A DNA stretch of 16,476 nt from JAICMB01 sp035295125 (GCA_035295125.1 DATGJP010000096.1:1-16476), one strand, 5' to 3'; positions 7,763 through 15,460 are shown, numbered from the stretch's first letter. Made by a program: numbers and translations. The notes: generated by a model not told the origin, from the letters alone.

Positions 7763-7930
7763 GAAAATTAATCGGTTCCTTTTCCGTAAAACTCCACGCC
7801 TCTGGTTGGGGGGTGTGGCTCCTCTGGCCAAGCTCCGCCCCCAGCGCCGCTGGAGGCTTGCACGAACCGCATGTGAGCTTGGTTTACGCCATGAAGGGCA
7901 CGCCGTCTGCCGACCTAAGGCCCTGATTTT

Positions 7931-7948
7931 TCGAGCCCGGCGGCTCGA
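7931..7948. promoter_or_regulatory. Inverted repeat in the divergent intergenic region
   Basis: TCGAGCC-CGGC-GGCTCGA is a perfect 7-bp stem with a 4-base loop, 30 bp upstream of the permease ATG in the 216-bp divergent gap (7763-7978). On the + strand a T run comes before the stem, not after it, so it is not a + strand terminator. It could be an operator or a leader hairpin. A second palindrome, CCAGCG-C-CGCTGG, lies at 7841-7853. I could not find a convincing sigma70 or sigma54 promoter for either gene in this gap. Confidence 0.4.
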
Positions 7949-7978
7949 TGTTGGGTGTTATTGCGCGGCCGCTGGGTG

Positions 7979-9361
7979 ATGGTTTGGGCGTTAGGAAAAA
8001 GTGAGATACTAGCCTATCTGGGCAGCGCATCAGTAGAACCCACCACCGCACCTACGCTCAAAAGAGAGCTGGGGCTCAGGGATGTCACCCTCTTTGCGAT
8101 CGCATGTATCGTAGGTACGCGCTGGATTCCAGCGGCGGCGCACGCCGGACCGGGTTCGGTTACGTTGTGGCTTCTCGCGGCGGTTTTCTTCGTGGCGCCG
8201 CTGGCCGTTGCCGTGGCAACGCTTTCGGTGAAATACCCCGAACAGGGCGGCCTTTATTTATGGACGCGCCGCGATTTCGGGCCTTGGCAGGGTTTCCTCT
8301 GCTTCTGGGTCTACTGGATGGGGATAGCGTTCTGGTTTCCCAGCGCCGCTATGTTCTACATGAGCGTCGCGTTGAAGACGCTGGGGCCGTCGTTCGCGCA
8401 TCTTGCCGACAACCGGGTATGGCTGCTCGCCATTTCCCTGCTGGCGATCTGGATTGCTCTCGGAACTAACCTCGTCGGCATGAAGATCGGGAAGTGGACG
8501 GAGAACATGGGCGGCGCCGCCACTTGGGTGCTCGGCGCGCTACTGGTGACCATCGCGGTGATGGTGTGGCGAACTCGCGGCAGCGCGACTCCCATTCATA
8601 TCCTTCCCCACTGGGATTGGGACACATTGAGCTTCTGGGGAACAATTGCCTACGCGATGACCGGACTCGAACTCGCCGGATTGATGGGCGCCGAGATTCA
8701 CGATCCCGAGCGGACGATTCCGCGCGCGGGCTGGATCGCATCCGGATTTGCGACGACGTTTTACGCCACGACAACGATCGCGCTGCTGGTTCTGCTATCG
8801 CCCGAGAACATCAGCGAGCTGAACGGCTTTGCCCAGATCGGCGATGCGGCATCGAAGGCACTCGGGGTGTGGTGGCTTCCGCCGCTGATTGCGCTGCTGG
8901 TGTCGGTGACCGCGCTCGGACAAATTGGCGGGCTCGGGACGGGGGTTTCGCGGCTGCCGTTTGCGGCCGGCGTGGATCACCTGCTTCCGGCGGCGTTCGG
9001 GCGGATTCATCCCAAGTGGGGCACTCCTCATGTTTCGATTCTGGCGCTCGGCGGCGTGGCGTCCTTTCTGCTCGTTTCGATGCAGTTGGGAGATACGATG
9101 CGGGCTGCATATCAGGAACTGGTTTCCCTCATGATCATTGCCGGGTTTATCCCGTATCTATACATCTTCGGCAGCGCTTGGAAGGCGGGGAAGCGGCTGA
9201 GCGCGCTGGGTGGCTGGGCCGTTACCGTGCTTGCCTTGGTCTGCTCGGTTGTGCCGACGGCCGCGATTACCAGCGTTTGGCTTTTCGAGGGCAAGCTGGC
9301 CTTGGGAACCGCGGCGGTGATTGGGTCGGCTTGGTTGGTTTATAGGAGAAATACCGCCTGA
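7979..9361 (+). CDS. APC superfamily amino-acid permease
   Basis: A 460-aa integral inner-membrane transporter with about 12 hydrophobic segments, of the amino acid/polyamine/organocation superfamily; it probably moves amino acids by cation symport or by exchange. Recognisable features are the pre-TM1 stretch LKRELGLRDVTLFAIACIVG, the TM2-TM3 loop YPEQGGLYLWTRRDFGPWQGF near 86-106, and a membrane segment with YAMTGLELAGLMGAEIHDPERTIPRA, typical of the TM6 and following loop of this superfamily. The unwound TM1 motif is unusual: VGTRWI at 45-50 replaces the common GSGIF type. The start is uncertain: ATG 7979 is used, but an in-frame GTG at 7955 would add 8 residues, and neither has a good Shine-Dalgarno. 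It is transcribed alone, divergent from the beta-helix gene and convergent with the regulator. Substrate unknown. Confidence 0.88.
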   Translation: MVWALGKSEILAYLGSASVEPTTAPTLKRELGLRDVTLFAIACIVGTRWIPAAAHAGPGSVTLWLLAAVFFVAPLAVAVATLSVKYPEQGGLYLWTRRDFGPWQGFLCFWVYWMGIAFWFPSAAMFYMSVALKTLGPSFAHLADNRVWLLAISLLAIWIALGTNLVGMKIGKWTENMGGAATWVLGALLVTIAVMVWRTRGSATPIHILPHWDWDTLSFWGTIAYAMTGLELAGLMGAEIHDPERTIPRAGWIASGFATTFYATTTIALLVLLSPENISELNGFAQIGDAASKALGVWWLPPLIALLVSVTALGQIGGLGTGVSRLPFAAGVDHLLPAAFGRIHPKWGTPHVSILALGGVASFLLVSMQLGDTMRAAYQELVSLMIIAGFIPYLYIFGSAWKAGKRLSALGGWAVTVLALVCSVVPTAAITSVWLFEGKLALGTAAVIGSAWLVYRRNTA

Positions 9362-9367
9362 AGGCGG
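9354..9367. repeat. Short hairpin across the permease stop, candidate dispersed repeat or bidirectional terminator
   Basis: CCGCC-TGAA-GGCGG is a perfect 5-bp stem with a 4-base loop. The permease stop codon TGA is in the loop, and the structure fills the 8-bp space between two convergent genes. It has no T run on either side, so it would be a poor intrinsic terminator. Its sequence and its place at a gene end suggest a dispersed palindromic repeat, which would also explain the RRNTA tail of the permease. Confidence 0.5.
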
Positions 9368-9369
9368 CG

Positions 9370-10713
9370 TTACTTCCTGCTAATTCCTAGCTGCTGGCAT
9401 TTCTTATAGAGATGGCTGCGTTCCAGGCCGAGGGCTCGGGCGGTCTCGGTCATGCTGTTTTTCTGGCGGTCTAACTCGCTGAGAATCACTTCGCGCTCGA
9501 AGGCGTCGACGCGCTCTGAGAGCGTTCCGGTGTGGGTATCGAGTGCCGCGGGGGCCACGTCGGCGGGGAGGGCGAGGCGGACGGTTGGCAGGTCGACGCC
9601 ATCATCGGCTAACAGGAGCAGGCGCTCCACCACATTGCGCAACTCGCGGACATTGCCAGGCCAGGAGTAGCGTTGCAGCTCCTGGTAGGCCTCGGGAACG
9701 ATGCGGCGCAGCGGCCAGTCGTTCTGGCAGGCGATAGCTTCGGCGAAAAAGTCTACCAGAATGGGGATGTCTTCACGGCGGTCGCGGAGCGGCGGAAGCT
9801 GGATCGGGAAAACGTAGATGCGGTGATAGAGATCCTGGCGAAAGCCACCATTTTTGACCAGCTCTTCGAGATTGCGGTGGGTGGCTACGACCACGCGGAC
9901 GTCGACCTGAATAGAACGGTCGCCGCCGATGCGTTCCACTTCACCGTTCTCGAGAACGCGCAGTAGCTTGGCCTGCATCAACAGCGGCATGTCGCCGATT
10001 TCATCGAGGAATAGGGTGCCGGCATGGGCCTGCTCGAACTTGCCGGCATGGCGCGACGCGGCGCCGGTGAATGAACCCTTCTCGTGGCCGAACAACTCGG
10101 ATTCGATCAACTCGGCGGGAACGGCTGCACAATTCAAAGCGACGAAGGGACCGGCGGCCCGGGCGCTTTTATCGTGAATCGTACGGGCGACGAGTTCCTT
10201 ACCGGTGCCGGTTTCGCCCAGGATGCAGGCGCGAGTTTCGCTGTGCGCCACGCGATCGACGCGCGACATGACGGTCTGCATCACGGGCGATTGCCAGACC
10301 AGTTTCTGTTTGCCGACGCGCTGGCGAAGCTCGCGGTTCTCCTGCTCCAGGCGGGAGAACTTGACGACATTGTCCAGGGTGAGCAGCAGCTTGTCGGTGG
10401 AGAGCGGTTTTTCGAGGAAGTCGACCGCGCCGAGCCGCGTCGCTTTCACCGCCATCTCGACGTTCGCCTGGCCGGAGATCATGACCACGGGAGCGGGGAT
10501 GCCGGCGGCTTTCAGCGCGGCGAGCAGCTCAATTCCGTTCTTGCCCGGCATGACGACATCGGAGAGAATCATGTCGAATTTTTGCGACCGGGCCAGCTCC
10601 AGCGCGCGATCGGCGTTATCGCAGACCACCGCCTCGTGACCCTCCAGCCGGAAAGCGCGGGAGAGTGATGCCAGTGTATTCGGGTCGTCGTCTACGAGTA
10701 AGAGTTTGCTCAT
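9370..10713 (-). CDS. Sigma54-dependent response regulator, NtrX/NtrC family
   Basis: A 447-aa cytoplasmic transcription activator, the output partner of the upstream kinase. Residues 1-120 are a receiver domain: acidic D8-D10 pocket (LLVDDDP), phospho-acceptor D52 in LSDVVMPG, and K102 in FLEKPL. A coiled linker follows (LEQENRELRQRV). The central AAA+ domain at about 138-370 has Walker A GETGTGKE (166-173), the sigma54-contacting loop as GSFTGA (213-218, a Ser variant of the usual GAFTGA), Walker B LFLDEIGD (234-241), an arginine-finger region FRQDLYHRI (291-299), and WPGNVRELRN (351-360). A Fis-type helix-turn-helix closes the protein (ALGLERSHLYKKCQQLGI, 427-444). The architecture is complete and of normal length. 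Its ATG overlaps the kinase stop by 4 bases (ATGA), so translation is likely coupled. Target promoters were not found in this window. Confidence 0.95.
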   Translation of the reverse strand: MSKLLLVDDDPNTLASLSRAFRLEGHEAVVCDNADRALELARSQKFDMILSDVVMPGKNGIELLAALKAAGIPAPVVMISGQANVEMAVKATRLGAVDFLEKPLSTDKLLLTLDNVVKFSRLEQENRELRQRVGKQKLVWQSPVMQTVMSRVDRVAHSETRACILGETGTGKELVARTIHDKSARAAGPFVALNCAAVPAELIESELFGHEKGSFTGAASRHAGKFEQAHAGTLFLDEIGDMPLLMQAKLLRVLENGEVERIGGDRSIQVDVRVVVATHRNLEELVKNGGFRQDLYHRIYVFPIQLPPLRDRREDIPILVDFFAEAIACQNDWPLRRIVPEAYQELQRYSWPGNVRELRNVVERLLLLADDGVDLPTVRLALPADVAPAALDTHTGTLSERVDAFEREVILSELDRQKNSMTETARALGLERSHLYKKCQQLGISRK

Positions 10714-12476
10714 GAGATGGCATCCAATTCAATACGAAAGGTGGTGCCCTTGCCGGGCTCGCTATCCACCGCGATCGCGCCGTGATGGTCGGCAACGACC
10801 GACTGGACTATGGCGAGGCCGAGACCGGTGCCGTGCTGCTTGGTGGTGTAGTAAGGCGTGAACAGGCGCTCGCATTCTTCCTTGGTCAGGCCTTCGCCGG
10901 TATCGGCCACTTCGATGACGGTTCGCTTAACGGCAGCGCGCGTTCGGACGGTGAGGTCGCCACCTTGAGGCATGGCATCCATGGCGTTGAGCACCAGGTT
11001 GCGCAGGGCGCGTCGAAGCTGCTCGGGATCGGCGTTTACCTTTGCGACCTCGGCGAGGTCGAGATGTTCCCTGACGGGTGGACGGTCCGGCTGCGTGAGT
11101 TGAGCCGCAAAGAGCCGCATTACGTCGCGGGCGATTTCGTTGACGTCAACGGTTTCGAGATGCGGCGCCGGCATTTTGGCGAAATCGCTAAAGCGTCCGA
11201 TGATGGCTTTGAGGTTGTCCAGTTCGCTGAGGAGCGTCGAGGTGCTTTCGCGGAAGACTTCGTCGAACTGCTCGGGGGAGCGTTCGCGGACACGCTGCAG
11301 ATTCTCGACCGTGATCTGAAGCGGGAACAACGGGTTCTTTAGTTCATGCGCCAGGCGTCGGGCGAGTTCGCGCCAGGCCGCGACCCGCTCCGTTTGGACG
11401 ATGCGCTGTTTCTGTTCGTCCAGCTGGGCGGCCATGGAGTTGAAGTTTTCCGACAGCACGCCGATCTCGTCGTGCGAGAGCACGGGGGCGCGAGCACTCC
11501 AGTCGCCGGCCCCGACCTTGTGGACGGCTGCGGTAAGTGCCCGAAGAGGACGCGTGACGCGTGAGGCGGCCCACCAGGTGAGTATGATGCCTACGAGCAC
11601 ACCGCCGAGGGCGGAGGCGATAGCGGTATAGCGCACGAACGCGCGCAGCCAATAGAGCTCGCCGCGGGAGTTCCCGACGATCAGGATGGCGAGCATGGGG
11701 TCGTCGCGGCCCGCGAGCGGCGTGGCGGTGAAGCTCTCCTCGAAGGGCCCGCTGCCGAGGATTCTCGTGATTTCGCGGCCGGACCGTTTGACGTCGCCGA
11801 TGAGATCGAGCGGCCAGGGCGCCTCGGCTGCCAGCACACCGACGACATTCGCTCGGGTGATGTCAGGGGTGAGGTTGCGGTACAGCAAAACGTGCATGCT
11901 GTCGGGGGTGGGAAGGGAATTGAGGAAATCCTGCGTGTCGATGCGGAGTCCACCAACGATGTAAAGCAGGCCTGGACCGGCGGGAATGGTGCGAACGGCT
12001 TCCAATGCGAGAGCCGCGTCTTCGGGGAGTTCTTCTTTGCGGAGAAACGCGCCCTGAGATTTCCAGTCGGCGGTCGAGGCGAGCCAAGGCTCCTGGTATC
12101 CATAGCGCGCGGACCACTGCGCCGAACTGATGATGTTGCCATCAGGCCCGACGAATTCGAGGAAATCGAGCGATTGCTCGTGCGCCATGGACAGCGCATC
12201 GTTCACGAACTGGGCGAGATCGGCGTTCGGTTCTGAGATCGCAGCCGCCATGCGCTGTAATTGGTCGGAGGAGGCGATGGCGTCGACACGCTGGCTCACC
12301 TCGTCGCCGCGGTGGGTGAATTCGCGGCGGAACTGGGTCACGAGAGCGGTTGTGCGGCGCGAATCGCGATCTTCGAATGATCGCGTGATGGCGGACGAGA
12401 CCGCGATCGCCACCACCGCCACGGTGACCACGAGCGTGATCGTTGTGGTGAGGATGACCTTGGTTCGAAAACTCAC
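10710..12476 (-). CDS. Membrane sensor histidine kinase, NtrY-like
   Basis: A 588-aa inner-membrane sensor kinase predicted to phosphorylate the regulator encoded next. GTG 12476 is chosen because it overlaps the previous stop by 4 bases (GTGA), matching the ATGA junction downstream; GTG 12488 would add 4 residues with a 16-base overlap. Numbering from 12476: TM1 about 7-30, a large periplasmic region 31-277, TM2 about 278-304, HAMP 305-356 (ASRVTRPLRALTAAV), dimerisation/phospho-acceptor helix with ELARRLAHELKNPLFPLQ and His377, then a HATPase_c domain with N497 (NLVLNAMDA), DTGEG 525-529 and GTGLGLA 549-555. All catalytic boxes are intact. The periplasmic part (SLDFLEFVGPDGNIISSAQW) looks Cache-like but I cannot name the fold. 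The preceding gene encodes a periplasmic binding protein, a plausible ligand-presenting partner. Confidence 0.93.
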   Translation of the reverse strand: MSFRTKVILTTTITLVVTVAVVAIAVSSAITRSFEDRDSRRTTALVTQFRREFTHRGDEVSQRVDAIASSDQLQRMAAAISEPNADLAQFVNDALSMAHEQSLDFLEFVGPDGNIISSAQWSARYGYQEPWLASTADWKSQGAFLRKEELPEDAALALEAVRTIPAGPGLLYIVGGLRIDTQDFLNSLPTPDSMHVLLYRNLTPDITRANVVGVLAAEAPWPLDLIGDVKRSGREITRILGSGPFEESFTATPLAGRDDPMLAILIVGNSRGELYWLRAFVRYTAIASALGGVLVGIILTWWAASRVTRPLRALTAAVHKVGAGDWSARAPVLSHDEIGVLSENFNSMAAQLDEQKQRIVQTERVAAWRELARRLAHELKNPLFPLQITVENLQRVRERSPEQFDEVFRESTSTLLSELDNLKAIIGRFSDFAKMPAPHLETVDVNEIARDVMRLFAAQLTQPDRPPVREHLDLAEVAKVNADPEQLRRALRNLVLNAMDAMPQGGDLTVRTRAAVKRTVIEVADTGEGLTKEECERLFTPYYTTKQHGTGLGLAIVQSVVADHHGAIAVDSEPGKGTTFRIELDAIS

Positions 12477-13774
12477 GGCTTTAACCACACATTGACGAGG
12501 TTGGCCAGCGGATCGATGGCGTTTGCTTCCTCGTCCCAGTTCTGGACGCGGGGGTGAATGCCGAAAACCTGTGGCACATGGACCAAGGGGATGATTCGTG
12601 AGTCGTCGAGCAGCGCGCGTTCCGCATCGTAGAGACCGTCAGGGGCGTTCAGGCTCTTGTCGCGTATGCGATCGGCGAGGCCGGTTTGGGAGGCCCAATC
12701 GCGAAGGTCGAGGGCTGCATTTGTGGAAGACAACGCCAGGTGAAGCAACTGGAGGTTTGCGTTCGAGGACTGCGAGGCGAACTGGATCACAATACCGGCG
12801 TCGCGGGCGTTGACCACAATACGATCGGCGACGGCGCGCGCCAGCGCGTCGCCAGGCGGAGTACTGAGCGAAAGAGCAGGTAGTTTCAGCGGCGCGGCGA
12901 TTTCGCGGGCGCGGGCTGCGTCGTGGGCTTGAGGAAAGACAAATTCATAGCCGGTGAGCCATTGGGGCAGGAGGCCAGTGGCGGATTCACCGCGCCGTTG
13001 GAGAAGGACGTTAACGATGGATGCGCGGTCGATGGAGAGAGACAGAGCGTCGTGCAAGGGCTGCTGCTGTGTGGCCGCAAGATAGAGGGCCAGGAGCGAC
13101 GCAGACGACGATTTCCAGACGCGCAGGCCTTCGGGGATCGCACGGCGGCTCAATGTGACGGGCAATTCCTGAAACTCGGCGGACGAGTTGGGACGCAGTG
13201 GGCCCACCGTGAATTCGACGGAATCGAGGAATGGCCGGCCGTGCCAGTAGTCGTCGTTCGCCGTCAGTACGCCGTGATGGGGCGGCTCCCACTTCGACAC
13301 GCGGAACGGTCCGGTGCCGGCGCCGGATCGGGAGACGGCGAACTCGGGGCGCGAAAGGTCGTCGAGCAGGTCGGGAATGGGCCGCGCGCATTGGACGATC
13401 AGCGATTGCCCGTTGGCGGCGAACGTCAGGTCGGGATAGAGCTGTTTCAGACGCGGTTCGAGGCTGGCGGCGACGGCTGCGGCATCGAGCGGGGTGCCGT
13501 CGTGAAAGACGACTTTGGAGCGGATCGCGAAGCGCCAGCGCTTTCGGGCGGAGTCGGAAGACCAGGTTCGCGCGAGCAGCGGCTGAATGACGCCGCGCTG
13601 ATCCATGCGGAACAACGTTTCGGCCACGAGCGGGGATTTTGCCGGATCGGGCAGCGCGGTTGTCAATTGCACGTGCAGCGTTCCGCCGTAGTGCGGCCGC
13701 GTGGCAGCGAGAAGCGACGCCGATGCGAAGGTTACGCTACTGAGTGCAAGCAATGCTGATGCGCGAAGCCTCAT
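12473..13774 (-). CDS. Family 5 extracellular solute-binding protein (peptide/nickel type), no transporter nearby
   Basis: A 433-aa exported protein of the SBP_bac_5 (DppA/OppA/NikA-like) family, which binds peptides, nickel complexes or other small ligands in the periplasm. The signal peptide MRLRASALLALSSVTFASAS is followed by no lipobox Cys. Family signatures are GVIQPLLARTW near 61-71, WRFAIRSKVVFHDGTPLDA near 80-98, GTGPFRVSKW, and NDDYWHGRPFLDSVEF. At 433 aa it is shorter than the usual 500-540, and the C-terminal lobe seems reduced. No ABC permease or ATPase gene lies in the window. The start lies 38 bp inside the upstream gene; moving downstream to TTG 13753 would remove the basic n-region of the signal peptide, so ATG 13774 is kept. 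A role as co-sensor for the following kinase is inferred from context. Confidence 0.88.
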   Translation of the reverse strand: MRLRASALLALSSVTFASASLLAATRPHYGGTLHVQLTTALPDPAKSPLVAETLFRMDQRGVIQPLLARTWSSDSARKRWRFAIRSKVVFHDGTPLDAAAVAASLEPRLKQLYPDLTFAANGQSLIVQCARPIPDLLDDLSRPEFAVSRSGAGTGPFRVSKWEPPHHGVLTANDDYWHGRPFLDSVEFTVGPLRPNSSAEFQELPVTLSRRAIPEGLRVWKSSSASLLALYLAATQQQPLHDALSLSIDRASIVNVLLQRRGESATGLLPQWLTGYEFVFPQAHDAARAREIAAPLKLPALSLSTPPGDALARAVADRIVVNARDAGIVIQFASQSSNANLQLLHLALSSTNAALDLRDWASQTGLADRIRDKSLNAPDGLYDAERALLDDSRIIPLVHVPQVFGIHPRVQNWDEEANAIDPLANLVNVWLKP

Positions 13775-14786
13775 ACATTCCTGTTCGAAGGTTGTGCACT
13801 ACGAGTCTTGCGGCGGTTGGCGTGTCGCCCGGCCACAGGGCGGTGACAGCGCCCGGCAGGATCAGGGGTTCGGAAACGGGCACAGCACCGGCGGAGGTGA
13901 TTTCAAAAGCCTGGAGGTAATCCTGAGAATCGCCGGCCGCGAATCCGGTAGCGAGAACCTGGTGCTTTGAGCCACAGATGCTGGCGATGCCCGCGATGTC
14001 GCTGCCCCAGCCGGTAATGGTCAGCGCCGCGAGGCGTGTTGTGCCATCGACAGCGGCAATAGCGAGTCCATTGCCGGTGTCGGCGGTGGTGTAGTAGCGG
14101 CCGAGTTCGGAGTCCTCGAAGTAGTTTCGGCCGGCCGCCCAGTGTAGAGGATCGCCCGAGGGACAAGTGGTCTTCAACTCGGGCGTTGGGGCGACGGTGC
14201 AGGTTGTGCCGGGTGACGAAAGCCTGATGCCTTCGGGGGTGCGGTCGAGGCGGCCGCGCGGGTCGCGGGGCATCGGGGTGGTTGCGGTTAGCGGAGCGAT
14301 GCGGTCGGGCTGTCCGGGCGCGATTCGTACGACTCGGTCCGGCTCCAGGATTAGCGTGCTTTGATCGACCGGCAGGAAATCTAGTATGGGCTCGTTCTGC
14401 TCTCGTACGATTTCGCGTTGGATGGTCAGGCGAAGTTCCTTCGCGGCTATCGGCGGGCGCGACCAGGTGGCGATTGCAGTGAGGGCGCCGGACTGGACGA
14501 TCAGGAGTGGTCCGGCCTTGTTCTCGCTGATCCAGGCGTGAAGCCTGGTTTCGGAACCGTCGCTAAGCGTCAAGCCACCCTCCTTTAAAGCGTCTTCCAA
14601 TCCATGGCGTAGCTCGTCGGCGTCCGCGGCGGGTGTCGACGAGCGGTTTTCAAAATCGAGAGCGACAGCCGAGCGGGGCGGAATCTGTGCCAGAATTTTC
14701 GCTGCCACCTGCCGGATAGCGTCCGCGGACGTTTGCGTGAAACCGATCGCCGCAAAGAACAGCAGAAGAGCAAACTGCCGTTTCAT
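13737..14786 (-). CDS. Secreted hypothetical protein, first gene of the sensor operon
   Basis: A 349-aa protein I cannot assign to a family. It has a clear signal peptide, MKRQFALLLFFAAIGFTQTSA, so it is probably periplasmic or exported. Residues about 25-75 (AAKILAQIPPRSAVALDFEN, then ELRHGLEDALKEGGLTL) recall the alpha/beta fold of FlgO/LpoB/CsgG-like envelope proteins, but only weakly. The C-terminal half is rich in short beta-strands with Gly/Asp turns (TADTGNGLAIAAVDGTTRLAALTITGW, VLATGFAAGDSQDYLQAFEI), suggesting propeller-like blades. Four cysteines fall in the second half (two close together at TTCTVAP and TTCPSGD, then ASICGS and the near-terminal IACTQ), so disulfides are possible. 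It overlaps the binding-protein gene by 38 bp. It has no Shine-Dalgarno; a perfect TATAAT lies about 50 bp upstream. Confidence 0.8.
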   Translation of the reverse strand: MKRQFALLLFFAAIGFTQTSADAIRQVAAKILAQIPPRSAVALDFENRSSTPAADADELRHGLEDALKEGGLTLSDGSETRLHAWISENKAGPLLIVQSGALTAIATWSRPPIAAKELRLTIQREIVREQNEPILDFLPVDQSTLILEPDRVVRIAPGQPDRIAPLTATTPMPRDPRGRLDRTPEGIRLSSPGTTCTVAPTPELKTTCPSGDPLHWAAGRNYFEDSELGRYYTTADTGNGLAIAAVDGTTRLAALTITGWGSDIAGIASICGSKHQVLATGFAAGDSQDYLQAFEITSAGAVPVSEPLILPGAVTALWPGDTPTAARLVVHNLRTGMYEASRISIACTQ

Positions 14787-14834
14787 CTGCGGGCGGGCGC
14801 CGGTGGGAGCTTATCGAGGGCGAGCACTGGTCAC

Positions 14835-14863
14835 ATTATACGAATTCCGCACCATTGCACCGA
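14835..14863 (-). promoter_or_regulatory. Candidate promoter of the four-gene sensor operon
   Basis: On the - strand there is a perfect -10 box TATAAT (14840-14835). At 17-base spacing the -35 region reads TCGGTG (14863-14858), a poor match. The predicted start near 14828 gives a leader of about 42 bases. The perfect -10 box in GC-rich DNA is the main support. The operon therefore appears sigma70-driven rather than sigma54-driven. Confidence 0.45.
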
Positions 14864-14938
14864 GAATACAACGCAGGGCCGCGGCCCCGATGGCATAAGC
14901 GCAACCACAACCGAAACTAAAGCCGACAACGAGGGCGA

Positions 14939-15460
14939 TCACTGGCCGCCTCCAGTGGATTCAGCAGCCGTCACGACTGCCGGCGCGTCGAGGATCTGTG
15001 CGATCTGCTCGGTGCGTTCGCCGAGTAATTCCACGGTGTCGCCCTTCTCGACGAGCTTGAACAACTCTTCCGCTTCCTTAGTCCTCATTCGAATGCACCC
15101 GTGTGAGGCAGCTTTGCCGATGGAATTCGGGGCACTCGTTCCGTGGATTCCGTAGCCCTTGTAGCCGAGGCCCATCCAGCGGGTCCCGAGGGGGTTTGCC
15201 TTTCCGGGAGGCACCACGACGCCTTTCGGTCCATACCAGGTCGGGTTTTTCACGAGGCTCGCGATCTGGAATGATCCCACCGGGCTGGGCGTGCTGTCTT
15301 TTCCGACGGCGACGTCGAAGATCCGCTTTACCTTGCCGTCTTCGAGGAGCACCAGCTTACGGTCGGGGATGCTAACCAGAATCTGGCGGGTGTGAGCGTC
15401 TGCCGCCAGCATGTCGGCCGCACCGAACATCAGGATCGTTGTCATTTTTGCGAGTCTCAT
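14939..15460 (-). CDS. L,D-transpeptidase (YkuD domain)
   Basis: A 173-aa exported cell-wall enzyme that would form 3-3 cross-links in peptidoglycan or attach proteins to it. The YkuD fold spans about residues 25-147: RQILVSIPDRKLVLLEDGKV, VGKDSTPSPVGSF, the active-site stretch GYGIHGTSAPNSIGKAASHG, then CIRM. The catalytic Cys is residue 122, with His106 and His120. The start at 15460 has AGGAAGG about 6 bases upstream. The N terminus (MTTILMFGAADMLAADA) is an atypical signal peptide, short and broken by Asp residues. The protein is a minimal single-domain form without LysM or peptidoglycan-binding repeats. It is transcribed alone or ahead of the sensor operon; 152 bp separate them, with a GC palindrome at 14876-14887 but no T-rich terminator. 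Confidence 0.93.
   Translation of the reverse strand: MRLAKMTTILMFGAADMLAADAHTRQILVSIPDRKLVLLEDGKVKRIFDVAVGKDSTPSPVGSFQIASLVKNPTWYGPKGVVVPPGKANPLGTRWMGLGYKGYGIHGTSAPNSIGKAASHGCIRMRTKEAEELFKLVEKGDTVELLGERTEQIAQILDAPAVVTAAESTGGGQ

Noticed and set aside
7763..7831. Upstream extension of the beta-helix protein by 23 residues
   Set aside because: The added residues are basic and precede an obvious signal peptide start at 7762; the extension is probably leader sequence.
7763..7978. Search for a sigma54 (-24/-12) promoter linked to the sigma54-dependent regulator
   Set aside because: No convincing TGGCAC-N5-TTGC-type site was found by eye here or in the other intergenic gaps, so no target promoter is claimed.
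8494..9345. Second + strand frame of 283 codons inside the permease
   Set aside because: Arg/Asp-rich out-of-frame shadow; the overlapping frame encodes an evident membrane transporter.
12923..13759. Long + strand frame of 278 codons opposite the solute-binding protein
   Set aside because: Antisense shadow with Gly/Arg/Gln-rich composition and no recognisable motif, while the - strand shows clear family 5 binding-protein signatures.
14876..14887. Palindrome GGGCCGCGGCCC between the transpeptidase and the sensor operon
   Set aside because: Self-complementary with no loop and no T run; in GC-rich DNA this may be chance, so it is not called a terminator.
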